Assembly: GCA_017453245.1 (NCBI GenBank)
Contig: JAFTKM010000007.1
Location: 186,001 to 250,000 of the forward strand
DNA length: 64,000 nucleotides
Direction: 5' to 3'
Source of the DNA: Clostridia bacterium
Lineage (GTDB): Bacteria > Bacillota > Clostridia > Oscillospirales > CAG-272
Shown: positions 46,683 through 55,673 of the stretch, one piece after another
How positions within the stretch are numbered: position 1 is the first letter of the stretch
Layout: each line of letters opens with the position of its first letter
Program-made: the position numbers and the translations under genes
The notes under the pieces: generated by a model
Databases searched by the model: none
What the model was told of the DNA's origin: nothing
What the model saw: only the letters and a program-made list of their open reading frames with translations

Positions 46683-47475
46683 TTTCCGATACCTCCTTTT
46701 CTTCAGTGTTTTCTATTTCGATTTCCTTATTCTCAACGGCAACGTCAAACGCCTCTGCCGCAAGCTCGGTTACCTCCGAGCAGGAGGTCTTGTGACAGAT
46801 GTGAGCGGAGGGACAGCCCTCGCAGGAGAAGGACTTTCTCTTGAGGCCGCCACGCTTCTCTGTGATCTTTGCCATAACGGCGATGAGAATACCGAATACA
46901 AGGAAGCCGCCCGAGGACTCAACCAGGAAGGGCATTCTGAGGTCGTAGATCACGGGGATCTTGATAGCCTCGATGCCGAATGCGGTCATACCGGAGAGAA
47001 TGGTGCCCGCGCCGAGAACCTCACGGATAGTAGACATAACGAGCAGGGCTAAGAGGAAGCCGAGTCCCATACCGAGACCGTCAAGCGCGGAGTCGAGAGG
47101 ACCGTTCTTTCTTGCGAACATTTCCGCTCTGCCAAGCACGATACAGTTAACTACTATAAGAGCGAGCCAGACACCGAGAATATCGTACACGGGTGTCACG
47201 TAAGCCTGTAAAAGCATTGAAACCGCGGTAACGAACGCCGCGATAACGACGATGTAGCAGGGGATTCTTACGGTGTCGGGAATAATGTTACGAAGGAGTG
47301 AGATAACAAAGTTTGAGCCGATAAGAACTACGGTTGCCGCAAGGCCCATAGACACAGCCTGGAACATAGAGGTCGTGTTTGCGAGGGTGGGGCAGGTACC
47401 GAGCACGAGAATGAGAACGGGGTTCTCCGTGATGATACCGCGGAGGAGGATCATTAGCTTCTTGTTACTTGACAT
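46675..47475 (-). CDS. rnfE: Rnf complex subunit RnfE with Cys-containing C-terminal extension
   Basis: Paralogue of RnfA with six helices (residues 1-205; GTCPTLANTTSMFQAVSMGL at the cluster-ligand region). Residues 206-266 are an additional cytosolic tail with four Cys (CEGCPSAHIC, TSC; positions 218, 221, 227, 232), then an acidic end. Longer than a typical 200-220-residue RnfE. The Cys set could bind zinc or a cluster. One-base overlap with rnfG. Confidence 0.94.
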   Translation of the reverse strand: MSSNKKLMILLRGIITENPVLILVLGTCPTLANTTSMFQAVSMGLAATVVLIGSNFVISLLRNIIPDTVRIPCYIVVIAAFVTAVSMLLQAYVTPVYDILGVWLALIVVNCIVLGRAEMFARKNGPLDSALDGLGMGLGFLLALLVMSTIREVLGAGTILSGMTAFGIEAIKIPVIYDLRMPFLVESSGGFLVFGILIAVMAKITEKRGGLKRKSFSCEGCPSAHICHKTSCSEVTELAAEAFDVAVENKEIEIENTEEKEVSENA

Positions 47476-48707
47476 TATTCATTTCCTCCTTCCGTGATGA
47501 GCTCATATGCCGCGAATGCGTTCTTGACGGCCTTCTGATAGCCGTAGGTTGTAAAGGTGGAGCTTGCGATGATACCGACGCCGCTCGTTCCGTCCGCGAT
47601 CTGGTCGAGGTGGAAGTCGGGAGCGGTAACCGCGAGGGTGACGTCTGCGTCAGCCTTGCCTCTGTACTGCTCGTAGTAGTCCTCGGTAGCGCACGCGTCG
47701 CCGTAGCCCGCAGACTCGCTGTGAGAGGTGGTGATAACGTCGATGATCTTGCCCTCAGAATCAATGGAAACCTTGATGAAGAAGTAGCCGTCGTCTATAC
47801 CCGCGAACTCCACATTGGTCGCGTGCTTATATCCGGAGGCCTTGACCTCGAATACGTAGTTGCCGCTTGCGGTAACGTAAGTCTTTTGCACGCTTGCGCT
47901 CACGCCCTCGGGAAGGGTAGTGATCTCGGTAAGAGTGCTTTCTGTTACTGCGGTGTAAGCCGCGTTTACGGTCGCGGTGTTGTCTGCGCTTACGTCAGCG
48001 GTTACGATCGCGCCGCCGGCGTTAACACCAATGAATGATTCGCCGATAACGAACACGCGTCCGCCGTCGGTCTCATATACAGCGTCAACACCGACAAGAG
48101 CCTCGGTTGCGAACCACTTGGCGAAGGTCTTGCCCTCTGTGCCGAGAGCCGCGTTGCAGTTGTCCTGAAGAATCTGCTCGGGAGTTCTTACGTCAACCGA
48201 GCCGCCGTTTGCGATAACGTATGCCTGGAGCGCCGCCTTCACAGCCTCGTAGTAAGCCGCGGAGGTCTTGGAGGAGGAGGTAGCTCCGGTAGCGAGAATA
48301 AGCTCTACGGAGTCGAGAGTGTCACCGACGTATACGCCGTTGAGCTCGGGCTCCATACCGTAGGTCTCGCTTGACTGAATGTGCTTGACTCCGACGATCT
48401 TGCCCTCGGTGTCGATACCGCACATAATTACAAGTCCGGGCTTGTAGCCGGTGACGGACATCTGGAATACGTATCCGCCGTCAGCCTTATGTCCCGCGGT
48501 AACTGCGGCGGGATAGTCGGACGTGATCTCGATAGACTCGAAGTTCTTACCGTCGGGCAGGACCTCGAGCAGGGCGGCGTTTGCCGCCGCGTTCTGCGCC
48601 GCCTCGATAGCGGGCGCGGTGAACATATTGATGACCGAAAGAAGAAGTGCCGCTACAAGGCAGATTGCCGAGAGCACTATGGAAGGCATCAGGTTTTCTT
48701 TTTTCAT
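47475..48707 (-). CDS. rnfG: Rnf complex subunit RnfG with duplicated FMN-binding region
   Basis: 410 residues, about twice the usual RnfG length. N-terminal membrane helix (VLSAICLVAALLLSVINM). Residues 65-160 form an FMN-binding domain with the flavinylation motif LATGATSS (Thr143). Residues 280-405 form a second FMN-binding-like domain ending GIIASSTFTTYGYQKAVKNA, where the S/T-GAT motif is replaced by SSTF. A shorter related segment lies at 190-255. The first domain should receive FMN from ApbE; the second probably does not. ATGA overlap with rnfD. Confidence 0.93.
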   Translation of the reverse strand: MKKENLMPSIVLSAICLVAALLLSVINMFTAPAIEAAQNAAANAALLEVLPDGKNFESIEITSDYPAAVTAGHKADGGYVFQMSVTGYKPGLVIMCGIDTEGKIVGVKHIQSSETYGMEPELNGVYVGDTLDSVELILATGATSSSKTSAAYYEAVKAALQAYVIANGGSVDVRTPEQILQDNCNAALGTEGKTFAKWFATEALVGVDAVYETDGGRVFVIGESFIGVNAGGAIVTADVSADNTATVNAAYTAVTESTLTEITTLPEGVSASVQKTYVTASGNYVFEVKASGYKHATNVEFAGIDDGYFFIKVSIDSEGKIIDVITTSHSESAGYGDACATEDYYEQYRGKADADVTLAVTAPDFHLDQIADGTSGVGIIASSTFTTYGYQKAVKNAFAAYELITEGGNE

Positions 48708-49651
48708 TCTGTCTTACCTGCCTTTCCGAGAGGCTTGAATGTGCAAAGCTTCTCAATGTAGGGGGAGAGAATGTTCATAATAAGTAATGCGTAGGAGATT
48801 CCCTCGGGGAGCGAGCTGAAGAAACGGAATATTACCGTCAAGACACCGCATCCGAATGCAAATACAACCTTGCCGAGTCTGTTTATGGGAGTGGTGGAGT
48901 AGTCGGTCGCCATAAAGAATGCCGCGAAAACAACACCGCCGCCGAGAAGCTCGTAGAGAGCTACGGTAGCATCGCCCTTGATGATAAGGGAGAGGAGGAA
49001 TACCGTGCCGAGAAGGACTACGGGTGTTTCCCAATTAATAACCTTGCGCACGATAAGGTACGCGCCGCCGAGCAATATCGCGATAATGCAGGTCTCACCG
49101 ACCGCGCCCGCTCTGTTACCGAGGAGCATATCGCCTATCGAGGGCAGGCCCTCAAGGATGCCCGCATTGATGGAAACGAGAGGAGTTGCTCCGCTGACAA
49201 GCTCGGGATTCTGGAAGCTTGTGAGTGTGCCGCCCGCAACGCTCATACCGAAGGAGGAGAGCAGAAGAACTCTTGCCGTTGCGGCGGGGTTAGCGAAGTT
49301 GCAGCCAATACCGCCAAAGAGGCACTTAACAACTATGATAGCGAACACGGAGCCTACGATGCAGGGCCACACGCCGGTGGTAGCGGGAAGGCTGAGTCCG
49401 AGTATAAGACCTGTTACACAAGCGGAAAGGTCAACTATTGTTTGCTTTTTTTTAACAATAAGATTGAAGATAAACTCAGAGAGTACACAGACACCGACGC
49501 AGAGAACTATGTTGAGCAGAGCCTTGAGTCCGAAGAGGACTATCGAGGCTACCGCCGCGGGCGAGAGCGCGATGAGCACGTCGCGCATTATAGACTGAGT
49601 CGTTGACTTTGCGTGGATGTGAGGAGATGTAGATACTATTAGCTTTTCCAT
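48704..49651 (-). CDS. rnfD: Rnf complex subunit RnfD
   Basis: 315-residue membrane subunit (NqrB/RnfD family), about nine helices, with covalent FMN. The attachment site is LVSGATPL (Thr156). Family motif GCNFANPAATARVLL. It lies 14 bp after rnfC and overlaps rnfG by 4 bp. Confidence 0.96.
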   Translation of the reverse strand: MEKLIVSTSPHIHAKSTTQSIMRDVLIALSPAAVASIVLFGLKALLNIVLCVGVCVLSEFIFNLIVKKKQTIVDLSACVTGLILGLSLPATTGVWPCIVGSVFAIIVVKCLFGGIGCNFANPAATARVLLLSSFGMSVAGGTLTSFQNPELVSGATPLVSINAGILEGLPSIGDMLLGNRAGAVGETCIIAILLGGAYLIVRKVINWETPVVLLGTVFLLSLIIKGDATVALYELLGGGVVFAAFFMATDYSTTPINRLGKVVFAFGCGVLTVIFRFFSSLPEGISYALLIMNILSPYIEKLCTFKPLGKAGKTE

Positions 49652-49665
49652 TTTCTCTGTCTCCT

Positions 49666-51000
49666 TTACTTAAGTGAGGCCTTGTGCGCCTTGTATTCAC
49701 GAAGCGCAGTCTTGCCGAGTCTGTTGTTCTGTACGAGAGGACGGGATGCGGGACACACGTAGGAGCAACAGCCGCACTCCATACAGAGGTTGATGCTTGC
49801 CTCCTCGAGCTTCTCCATCTTCTCCTCGGTGCCGTAGCCGAGAGCCTTGGAGAAGGCGGTGGGATTGAGTCCCATGGGACACGCGGAGACGCATCTGCCG
49901 CAATGGATACAAGCGCTCGCCTCGCGCTCGGTCGCTTCCTTCACGTTAAAGACGGTTATCGCGTTTGTGGTCTTGGATATAGGCTCGTCGAGCGAGCAGG
50001 CGGGAATACCCATCATAGGACCGCCGAAGATGACCTTGCCCGCCTCTTCCTTGAGGCCGCCGGCAAACTCGATAATCTCGCGTATAGAGGTGCCGATGGG
50101 AGCTACCACGTTTTTCGGCTCCTTGACCGCGCTGCCGTCTACGGTAACGCACTTTTCAACAAGGGGCATACCCGTCTTGACGTAGTTTGCGAGCACCGCC
50201 AGCGAGGTCACGTTGATAACGAGCACGCCGACGTCCGCGGGGAGCTTGCCCTCGGGGACTGTGAGTCCTGTGGTGTTATAGATGATAACCTTCTCTGCGC
50301 CCTGAGGATAGAGCGAGGGAAGGGGCATGATAGATACCTTGGGATTGTCCTGGAAGATACGTGCCATTTCCTCGATGCAGGCGGGCTTGTTCTTCTCAAT
50401 GCCGAAGATGAATTTCTCTGCGGTGGGGACGTACTTCTCGAGAAGGGCGATGCCGTCGTATACTGCCTCGGACTGGTCAAGCATTGTTCTTGTGTCGCTG
50501 GTGATATAGGGCTCACACTCCGCGCCGTTGATGACGATGGTGTGAATGCCGCCGTTTTTCACAGCGTCAAGCTTTACCGACGTGGGGAAGCCCGCGCCGC
50601 CGAGACCTACCAGACCTGAGGAGCGGATAGCTCCGATGAAGGAGTCGAAGTCGGTTACCTCGGGAGGTGTGATACCCTCGAGGACGGACATCTCACCGTC
50701 ACTTTCAATTCTAATGGCGGGAACCGATTTTCCGTCGGGACGGAGGTAGTTGTCGATCTTTGTGACCTTACCCGATACCGAGGAATAGATGGGGGATGAT
50801 ACGTATCCGGAGGGCTCTGCGATGAGCTGACCGACCTTGACCTCGTCACCCACCTTAACCACGGGAGTGGCGGGCGCGCCGATGTGCTGAGCCATAGGGA
50901 GCAGAACTTCCTTCGGGGGTGTCATCTTAACAGGGGTCAGATCCGCAGTGTTCTTATTGTGCGGAATATGAGTCTTGCCTAAAAACTTTAACCCGAACAT
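49666..51000 (-). CDS. rnfC: Rnf complex subunit RnfC (NADH-binding)
   Basis: 444-residue peripheral subunit that exchanges electrons with NAD. Seen: an N-terminal lipoyl-like domain, the Gly-rich NADH/FMN motif GLVGLGGAGFPTSVKL, a SLBB-like region, and two C-terminal [4Fe-4S] motifs CIHCGRCVSACP and CMECGCCSYVCP. First gene of the rnf operon; promoter at 51114. Confidence 0.97.
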   Translation of the reverse strand: MFGLKFLGKTHIPHNKNTADLTPVKMTPPKEVLLPMAQHIGAPATPVVKVGDEVKVGQLIAEPSGYVSSPIYSSVSGKVTKIDNYLRPDGKSVPAIRIESDGEMSVLEGITPPEVTDFDSFIGAIRSSGLVGLGGAGFPTSVKLDAVKNGGIHTIVINGAECEPYITSDTRTMLDQSEAVYDGIALLEKYVPTAEKFIFGIEKNKPACIEEMARIFQDNPKVSIMPLPSLYPQGAEKVIIYNTTGLTVPEGKLPADVGVLVINVTSLAVLANYVKTGMPLVEKCVTVDGSAVKEPKNVVAPIGTSIREIIEFAGGLKEEAGKVIFGGPMMGIPACSLDEPISKTTNAITVFNVKEATEREASACIHCGRCVSACPMGLNPTAFSKALGYGTEEKMEKLEEASINLCMECGCCSYVCPASRPLVQNNRLGKTALREYKAHKASLK

Positions 51001-51113
51001 ACTGTTTTCCTTTCGTTTTTTGAAATACGGACAAAAAGCATCTTTGTTACAAAATTAACAAATTTTATAAATTTTTGCGCAAATATTTCAAATATTTTAT
51101 ATAAACTATCCCT

Positions 51114-51142
51114 ATTATAACGCAAAACTGCGCCTATGTCAA
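51114..51142 (-). promoter_or_regulatory. rnf operon promoter
   Basis: On minus: TTGACA (51137-51142), 17-bp spacer, TATAAT (51114-51119), with an AT-rich leader of about 105 bases before rnfC. Confidence 0.88.
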
Positions 51143-51211
51143 GACGCAGTTTATAAGTTTGATTTTAAGTTTTTACCGGAAATGGTGCGTTGTAGCAGTA
51201 TTTAACGTCCT

Positions 51212-51335
51212 CTTAGCGGACATATTTGCTATTCGGAGAAATAATATTTGCCTGACGGCAAGCGATATATTACCGCGAGCGGTAATGCGATATGCTTGGC
51301 AAAGCCAAGCGTTATTTGTCACCTTCGGTGACGTT
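51212..51335. repeat. Hairpin array F, constant word GCGATAT
   Basis: Stems TTGCC-N4-GGCAA, ATTACCGC-ga-GCGGTAAT, GCTTGGC-aaa-GCCAAGC and GTCACC-ttc-GGTGAC alternate with GCGATAT or a close variant. The last stem abuts the apbE stop. It shares about 50 bases with array G near 57455-57515. Confidence 0.85.
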
Positions 51336-52401
51336 AGTCCGCAAACACAATACCGTCTGTGTGCTTTACGTTATATTCCGTGTCCACCCAGATGACCTCG
51401 ACGCCGCCGATAGACTCGACAAGCTCAAGTCCGTCCTCGTATGACATACAGAAAAGTGCGGTGGAGAGCGCATCGGCAAGACCGCTGTCGAGCGTGAAGA
51501 TCGATACGGAAGTAAAATATGCGGAGGGCATAAGTGTTACGGGGTCGATGACGTGGTGGTATTTCACACCGTCGACATAGTAGTATCTTTCATAGTCTCC
51601 CGAGGTGACAAGCGAGGTATTCTTGATGGATACCTTACGCACAAAGCTTTCCCCGGAGAACTTGTCGGGGTTGGTTATTCCGGTTACCCAGCCGTCGCCC
51701 GTGACCTTCTCACCGATGGCGCGGATATTTCCACCGATGTTGAGCACGTATGAGCTGACGCCGCGGCTGATAAGCATCTGTGCCGCGCGCTCTGTGGCGT
51801 AGCCCTTACCGATAGCTCCGACGTCAAGCGACATATACGGGTCAGAGATATATACCGTGCCCGCCTCCTTGTCTATGATGAGGTTGTCTATATTGCAGTG
51901 TAGACTCGCTTCATTAAGCTCACTCTCGGTGGGGATTTCAGCGCTCGACGGGTCCTCCTCGGCGGCCTCGCGGCGGTCGTGCCAGAGCTTAAGGACAGAG
52001 CCCATCGCAATATTTGTTTTACCCTCCGTCAGAGTGTATGCCTCCTTGCAGTAGAGGAGAAAGTCTATGAGCCTCTCATCTACCTTGACGGGAGATATTC
52101 CTGCACTTTTGTTTATTGTTTTGATGTTGTTTATTCCGGAGTATTCGTAGTAGATATCAAAGAGCTTGTGATACTCGCCGAGTAGCTCCGCGACCGCCGT
52201 GTGGTTTTTCTCAAACTCCTCCGGGGAGTCTCCCTTGTAGGAGAATATCACGGATACCGTATCGAAATATTCATAGTAGGATTTAGCCTGCGTCTGGGGC
52301 TCCCTCGGCTTATCGCCGTCTCCACCCGTTTGGCAGGAGCACAAGGGCAAAACGAACAAACAGAAACACAGAATAAGAGAAATCAGTTTTTTATAAACCA
52401 T
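51334..52401 (-). CDS. apbE: FAD:protein FMN transferase (ApbE), lipoprotein
   Basis: 355 residues; exported flavin transferase that links FMN to Thr in the S/T-GAT motif of RnfG and RnfD. Seen: lipobox LCSC near residue 23, ApbE motifs GKTNIAMGSVLKLW, SLDVGAIGKGYATERA, SSYVLNIGGNIRAIG and the metal/flavin loop HVIDPVTLMP. It lies upstream of rnfC with its own transcription unit. The lipid anchor places it on the outer membrane face, where the RnfG and RnfD flavins sit. Confidence 0.96.
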   Translation of the reverse strand: MVYKKLISLILCFCLFVLPLCSCQTGGDGDKPREPQTQAKSYYEYFDTVSVIFSYKGDSPEEFEKNHTAVAELLGEYHKLFDIYYEYSGINNIKTINKSAGISPVKVDERLIDFLLYCKEAYTLTEGKTNIAMGSVLKLWHDRREAAEEDPSSAEIPTESELNEASLHCNIDNLIIDKEAGTVYISDPYMSLDVGAIGKGYATERAAQMLISRGVSSYVLNIGGNIRAIGEKVTGDGWVTGITNPDKFSGESFVRKVSIKNTSLVTSGDYERYYYVDGVKYHHVIDPVTLMPSAYFTSVSIFTLDSGLADALSTALFCMSYEDGLELVESIGGVEVIWVDTEYNVKHTDGIVFAD

Positions 52402-52473
52402 TACTAACCTTCCGATAAAAATGTTGATATTAATAACTATTGTTTACAAAAAATAATGTTTAATATAAGTTTA

Positions 52474-52510
52474 AAAGAAAACAAGGCGAGCCGTAAAGGC
52501 CGCCTTGTTA
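52474..52510 (-). terminator. Terminator after the duplicated lipoprotein
   Basis: AACAAGGCG-GCC pairs with GGC-CGCCTTGTT (bulged); on minus it is followed by a T-rich run. Confidence 0.8.
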
Positions 52511-52527
52511 ACACGTTAAGGTGAGAA

Positions 52528-53463
52528 TTATCTGACGTTTGCAGCAGCCTTCTCAAGAGCTGCCTTGTAGCCGCCTGCATAGATGGAGCAGCCTGCAACG
52601 CCCTCGGTAGCAAGGCCTGCAACCTCTGCGGCGGTCTTACCAACTGCGGTAGCCGCGAAAGCCTCGACCTGCTGATACCATCTGCCGGCGGGCATGGGGC
52701 TGTAGGAATCGTAAGTGTCACCCTGCTCAAGCTTGGTGCCGGGATTTACGATAGCGCCGAACTCGGTGCCGGTGATAGTGCTGTTAACCTCGTTGGAGTC
52801 GATAACGGAAGCAACGATCTTGCCGTCAACGGTAACGGTAGCTGCGAAGTCGGCGGTGTACTTAGCAAGTACTGCGTCGTTCTTGGTTGCGGGAGCAACG
52901 TCAGCGTTAACTGCAACGCCAACCTTGATCTCGGAAGCGGTCTTGAAGCTGATCTTGTGAGCGCTCTTGAAAGCGTTGTCAACAGCCTTTACGAAATCGG
53001 AAACTGCGATAGTACAGCCTGCGATGAGGGTGGTCTTGCCTGCCTCAAGTGCGATGCCGGTAACCTCTGCCTGAGTCTTGCCGGTTACGTAGGTCTCGAA
53101 GGCCTGAGCCTGCTGATACCATCTGCCCGCGGGCATGGGACTGTAGGAGTCGTAAGTGTCGCCGAGCTCAGCCTTGGACTTGTAGGTCTTGGATGCGTCA
53201 ACGGTGCCGTCATCAAGGAGAGTTGCGGAAACGTCGATACAGTCTATACGGCAGGAAACGATCTTGCCGTCCTCACCGATCACGAGAGCCGCTACGGTGT
53301 TGGTAACCTTTGCGCCGCTCTGTGTGGTGGCTACGCCGATTGCGAGAGAATAATTCTTCTCGACGGGGGTGTTCTCATCATCCTTGTTATCCTTGCCGCC
53401 GCAAGCCGCGAAAGCGAAAACGGAGAGGGTGAGAATGAGAACGAGGGAAATGATCTTTTTCAT
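52528..53463 (-). CDS. Lipoprotein with internal duplication, possibly Rnf-associated
   Basis: 311 residues with lipobox FAAC (Cys20). The mature part is two tandem units of about 135 residues, each with a beta-rich start (GVATTQSGAKVTN / GVAVNADVAPATKN) and the near-identical block GDTYDSYSPMPAGRWYQQ, then GKTQAEVTGIA / GKTAAEVAGLA. The layout recalls FMN-binding extracellular lipoproteins, but no clear S/T-GAT site is seen. It is next to apbE and rnf. Function not established. Confidence 0.7.
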   Translation of the reverse strand: MKKIISLVLILTLSVFAFAACGGKDNKDDENTPVEKNYSLAIGVATTQSGAKVTNTVAALVIGEDGKIVSCRIDCIDVSATLLDDGTVDASKTYKSKAELGDTYDSYSPMPAGRWYQQAQAFETYVTGKTQAEVTGIALEAGKTTLIAGCTIAVSDFVKAVDNAFKSAHKISFKTASEIKVGVAVNADVAPATKNDAVLAKYTADFAATVTVDGKIVASVIDSNEVNSTITGTEFGAIVNPGTKLEQGDTYDSYSPMPAGRWYQQVEAFAATAVGKTAAEVAGLATEGVAGCSIYAGGYKAALEKAAANVR

Positions 53464-53524
53464 TTTTGCTCCTCTTTTCTGTCTGTAAAATTTTTACTTT
53501 TCCGTGAAAGTGGAAAGCTTGTAT

Positions 53525-53553
53525 ATTCTACTATAAAATAACTATTTTGTCAA
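53525..53553 (-). promoter_or_regulatory. Promoter of the duplicated lipoprotein
   Basis: On minus: TTGACA (53548-53553), 17-bp spacer, TAGAAT (53525-53530). Confidence 0.82.
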
Positions 53554-53607
53554 TACCTGTTTTTTTCTTCAAAAAAGCATTTTGTATCTAAAACCGAGAT
53601 AAGGAAG

Positions 53608-53637
53608 AAAAAAAGAGCCGCGAGGGGGCTCTTTTTA
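53608..53637 (-). terminator. Terminator after asnA
   Basis: AAAAAGAGCC pairs with GGCTCTTTTT around GCGAGG, with A/T tracts on both sides. Confidence 0.88.
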
Positions 53638-53687
53638 TAAAATAATAAGGTATATATTACCAAAATGTAAATTTTTGAGAATTTTTG

Positions 53688-54695
53688 TCACAACAGCCTT
53701 ATTCCCGCTTTTTTACAGCCGAGGCGTGTTTCCTCGTCCCAGATGCTTGACTGGACCTCGCCTATGTGGGCGCATCCCATCATCAGCATACAGAGTCTTG
53801 ACTGACCTATACCGCCGCCGATGGTGAGGGGCAATTCTCCCGCGAGGAGCATCTTGTGGAAGGGAAGCGCGCGCCTATCGTCACAGCCGCGTTCGGTGAG
53901 CTGACGGTCGAGAGACTCCTCGTCCACACGGATACCCATGGAGGATATTTCAAAGGCTCTCTCGAGTCTGTCATTCCAGAACATTATATCGCCGTTGAGC
54001 GCCCAATCGTCATAGTCGGGGGCTCTGCCGTCGTGGGGCTTGCCGCTTCTCAGCTTGCCGCCTATCTGCATTATAAGCGCGGTCTTGTGCTCGCGGAGGA
54101 AGGCGTCCTCGCGTTCCTTTGCGGTGAGGCTCGGGTACATATCCTCGAGCTCCTGCGTGGTTATAGCCACCATCTCGCGGCTTATCTTAGTGTCAAGCTC
54201 GGGGAAACTCTCAAGCAGGGATTCGTGCGTGTCGCAGATGACGTCGACGATTTTCTTCGAGACCTCGATGAGATAGTCGAGCGTGCGCTCCTCTCTGGTG
54301 ATGACCTTCTCCCAGTCCCATTGGTCGACGTAGATGGAGTGTATATTATCGAGCTCCTCGTCGCGGCGGATAGCGTTCATATCGGTATAGAGGCCGTAGC
54401 CGACGTAGAAGCCGTATTCCTTCAGGGCAAGGCGCTTCCACTTTGCGAGCGAGTGCACGACCTGACCTGTCTCACCCGCATCGGGAATATCGAAGCTGAC
54501 GGGACGCTCTGTGCCGTTGAGGTTATCGTTAAGACCGGATGCCTCGGTGACAAAGAGGGGGGCGGATACTCGCTTGAGGTTAAGGGTATTTGCGAGACCG
54601 TCCTGAAAGTGTTGCTTTATATATGCTATTGCCCTCTGCGTTCTATACAAGTCGAGCGCAGGGGAATAATCCTTTGGTACAAATAACTTACTCAT
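53688..54695 (-). CDS. asnA: Aspartate-ammonia ligase (asparagine synthetase A)
   Basis: 335 residues. ATP-dependent synthesis of asparagine from aspartate and ammonia; class II synthetase-like fold. Seen: APLFVTEASGLNDNLNGTER, WKRLALKEYGFYVGYGLYTD, VDQWDWEKVI and the C-terminal LTIGGGIGQSRLCMLMM. The ATG lies 39 bp after the cyclophilin stop, so the two are probably co-transcribed. Confidence 0.97.
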   Translation of the reverse strand: MSKLFVPKDYSPALDLYRTQRAIAYIKQHFQDGLANTLNLKRVSAPLFVTEASGLNDNLNGTERPVSFDIPDAGETGQVVHSLAKWKRLALKEYGFYVGYGLYTDMNAIRRDEELDNIHSIYVDQWDWEKVITREERTLDYLIEVSKKIVDVICDTHESLLESFPELDTKISREMVAITTQELEDMYPSLTAKEREDAFLREHKTALIMQIGGKLRSGKPHDGRAPDYDDWALNGDIMFWNDRLERAFEISSMGIRVDEESLDRQLTERGCDDRRALPFHKMLLAGELPLTIGGGIGQSRLCMLMMGCAHIGEVQSSIWDEETRLGCKKAGIRLL

Positions 54696-54734
54696 TTTCT
54701 CTCTTGTGGTCTAATATGACTACTTAACTTTACT

Positions 54735-55382
54735 TTATTTATTGTTATTGTAGATGATAACCTTCATCTCGGTGATAACTGCCTGCTTGTTTTTCTTCTC
54801 GATCATACCGTTTGAGTCTCCGTACTTTGCCGTTGCGGAGGTGATTGAGTCAACAACGTCCATACCCTCTACCACGTGACCGAATGCCGCATATCGGAAG
54901 TCGAGATTACCGACGTTTGCAGTCGATGCGTTACAGATAAAGAACTGCGAGGAAGCGGAATCGTAATCGTCGCTTCTTGCCATAGAAATAACGCCTCTTT
55001 CGTGAGGAATGGTGTTGTACCAGCCGTTGTACAAGAACTCGCCAAAGATATTCTCGTCCGAGCCACCTGTGCCGTCTGCATTAGGGTCGCCGCCCTGAAT
55101 CATAAAGCCCTCAATAACTCTGTGGAAGGTGAGACCGTCATAGAAGCCCTCTCTGACGAGCTTAACGAAATTATCAACCGTGATAGGCGCGCTTCTTCTA
55201 TCGAGCTCGACTATGATGATACCGTGATTCTTTACCGCCATTGCGACGTAGTAATAATCTTTTTCCTCGGTGCTCTCGTCAATCTCGTAGTCCTTGAGCG
55301 GACTCTTTTTACAGCCGACAAGGCAGCCAAGGAGCGCCGCAATGACAAGCACGAGCGCTGTAAGTTTCTTAAAAGTATTCAT
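54735..55382 (-). CDS. Peptidyl-prolyl cis-trans isomerase (cyclophilin), lipoprotein
   Basis: 215 residues with a lipobox LVGC (Cys24). The cyclophilin core contains FVKLVREGFYDGLTFHRVIE, GFMIQGGDPNADGTGG, ISMARSDDYDSASSQFFICN and AAFGHVVEGMDVV; the catalytic Arg is in FHRV. Probably aids folding of exported proteins on the outer membrane face. GGAG lies before the ATG. Confidence 0.93.
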   Translation of the reverse strand: MNTFKKLTALVLVIAALLGCLVGCKKSPLKDYEIDESTEEKDYYYVAMAVKNHGIIIVELDRRSAPITVDNFVKLVREGFYDGLTFHRVIEGFMIQGGDPNADGTGGSDENIFGEFLYNGWYNTIPHERGVISMARSDDYDSASSQFFICNASTANVGNLDFRYAAFGHVVEGMDVVDSITSATAKYGDSNGMIEKKNKQAVITEMKVIIYNNNK

Positions 55383-55560
55383 GTTTTCTCCGTGAGTTTA
55401 TTATTTTAATGCGAAATGCGAAACTTCGGCGCGATGCGCCAATGCAAAATGCAGAATGCAAAATGCAAAATTAAGGAACGAGGCACAACCGTAGGGACCG
55501 GCGTCCTCGACGGTCCGTAAATGCAGAGTGCAGAGTTAGGATGAGGAACGGCAGGAAAAC

Positions 55561-55637
55561 GAAGTCCGACAGGGTCGGATGAAGTCGCTTCGCGATGAAG
55601 TCCCCTTGCGAGGATGAAATCTGCCCGAGGGGCAGGT
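55561..55637. repeat. Hairpin array L, constant word ATGAAGT
   Basis: CCGAC-N3-GTCGG, CGC-ttc-GCG, CC-type and CTGCCC-N3-GGGCAG stems alternate with ATGAAGT. It is preceded (55438-55550) by AATGCAAAATGCAG-type microrepeats and a block ACCGTAGGGACCGGCGTCC that recurs inverted near 60540. Confidence 0.8.
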
Positions 55638-55673
55638 TATTTGCCTTTGCGGGGGGTGTGACTGTGATATAAT

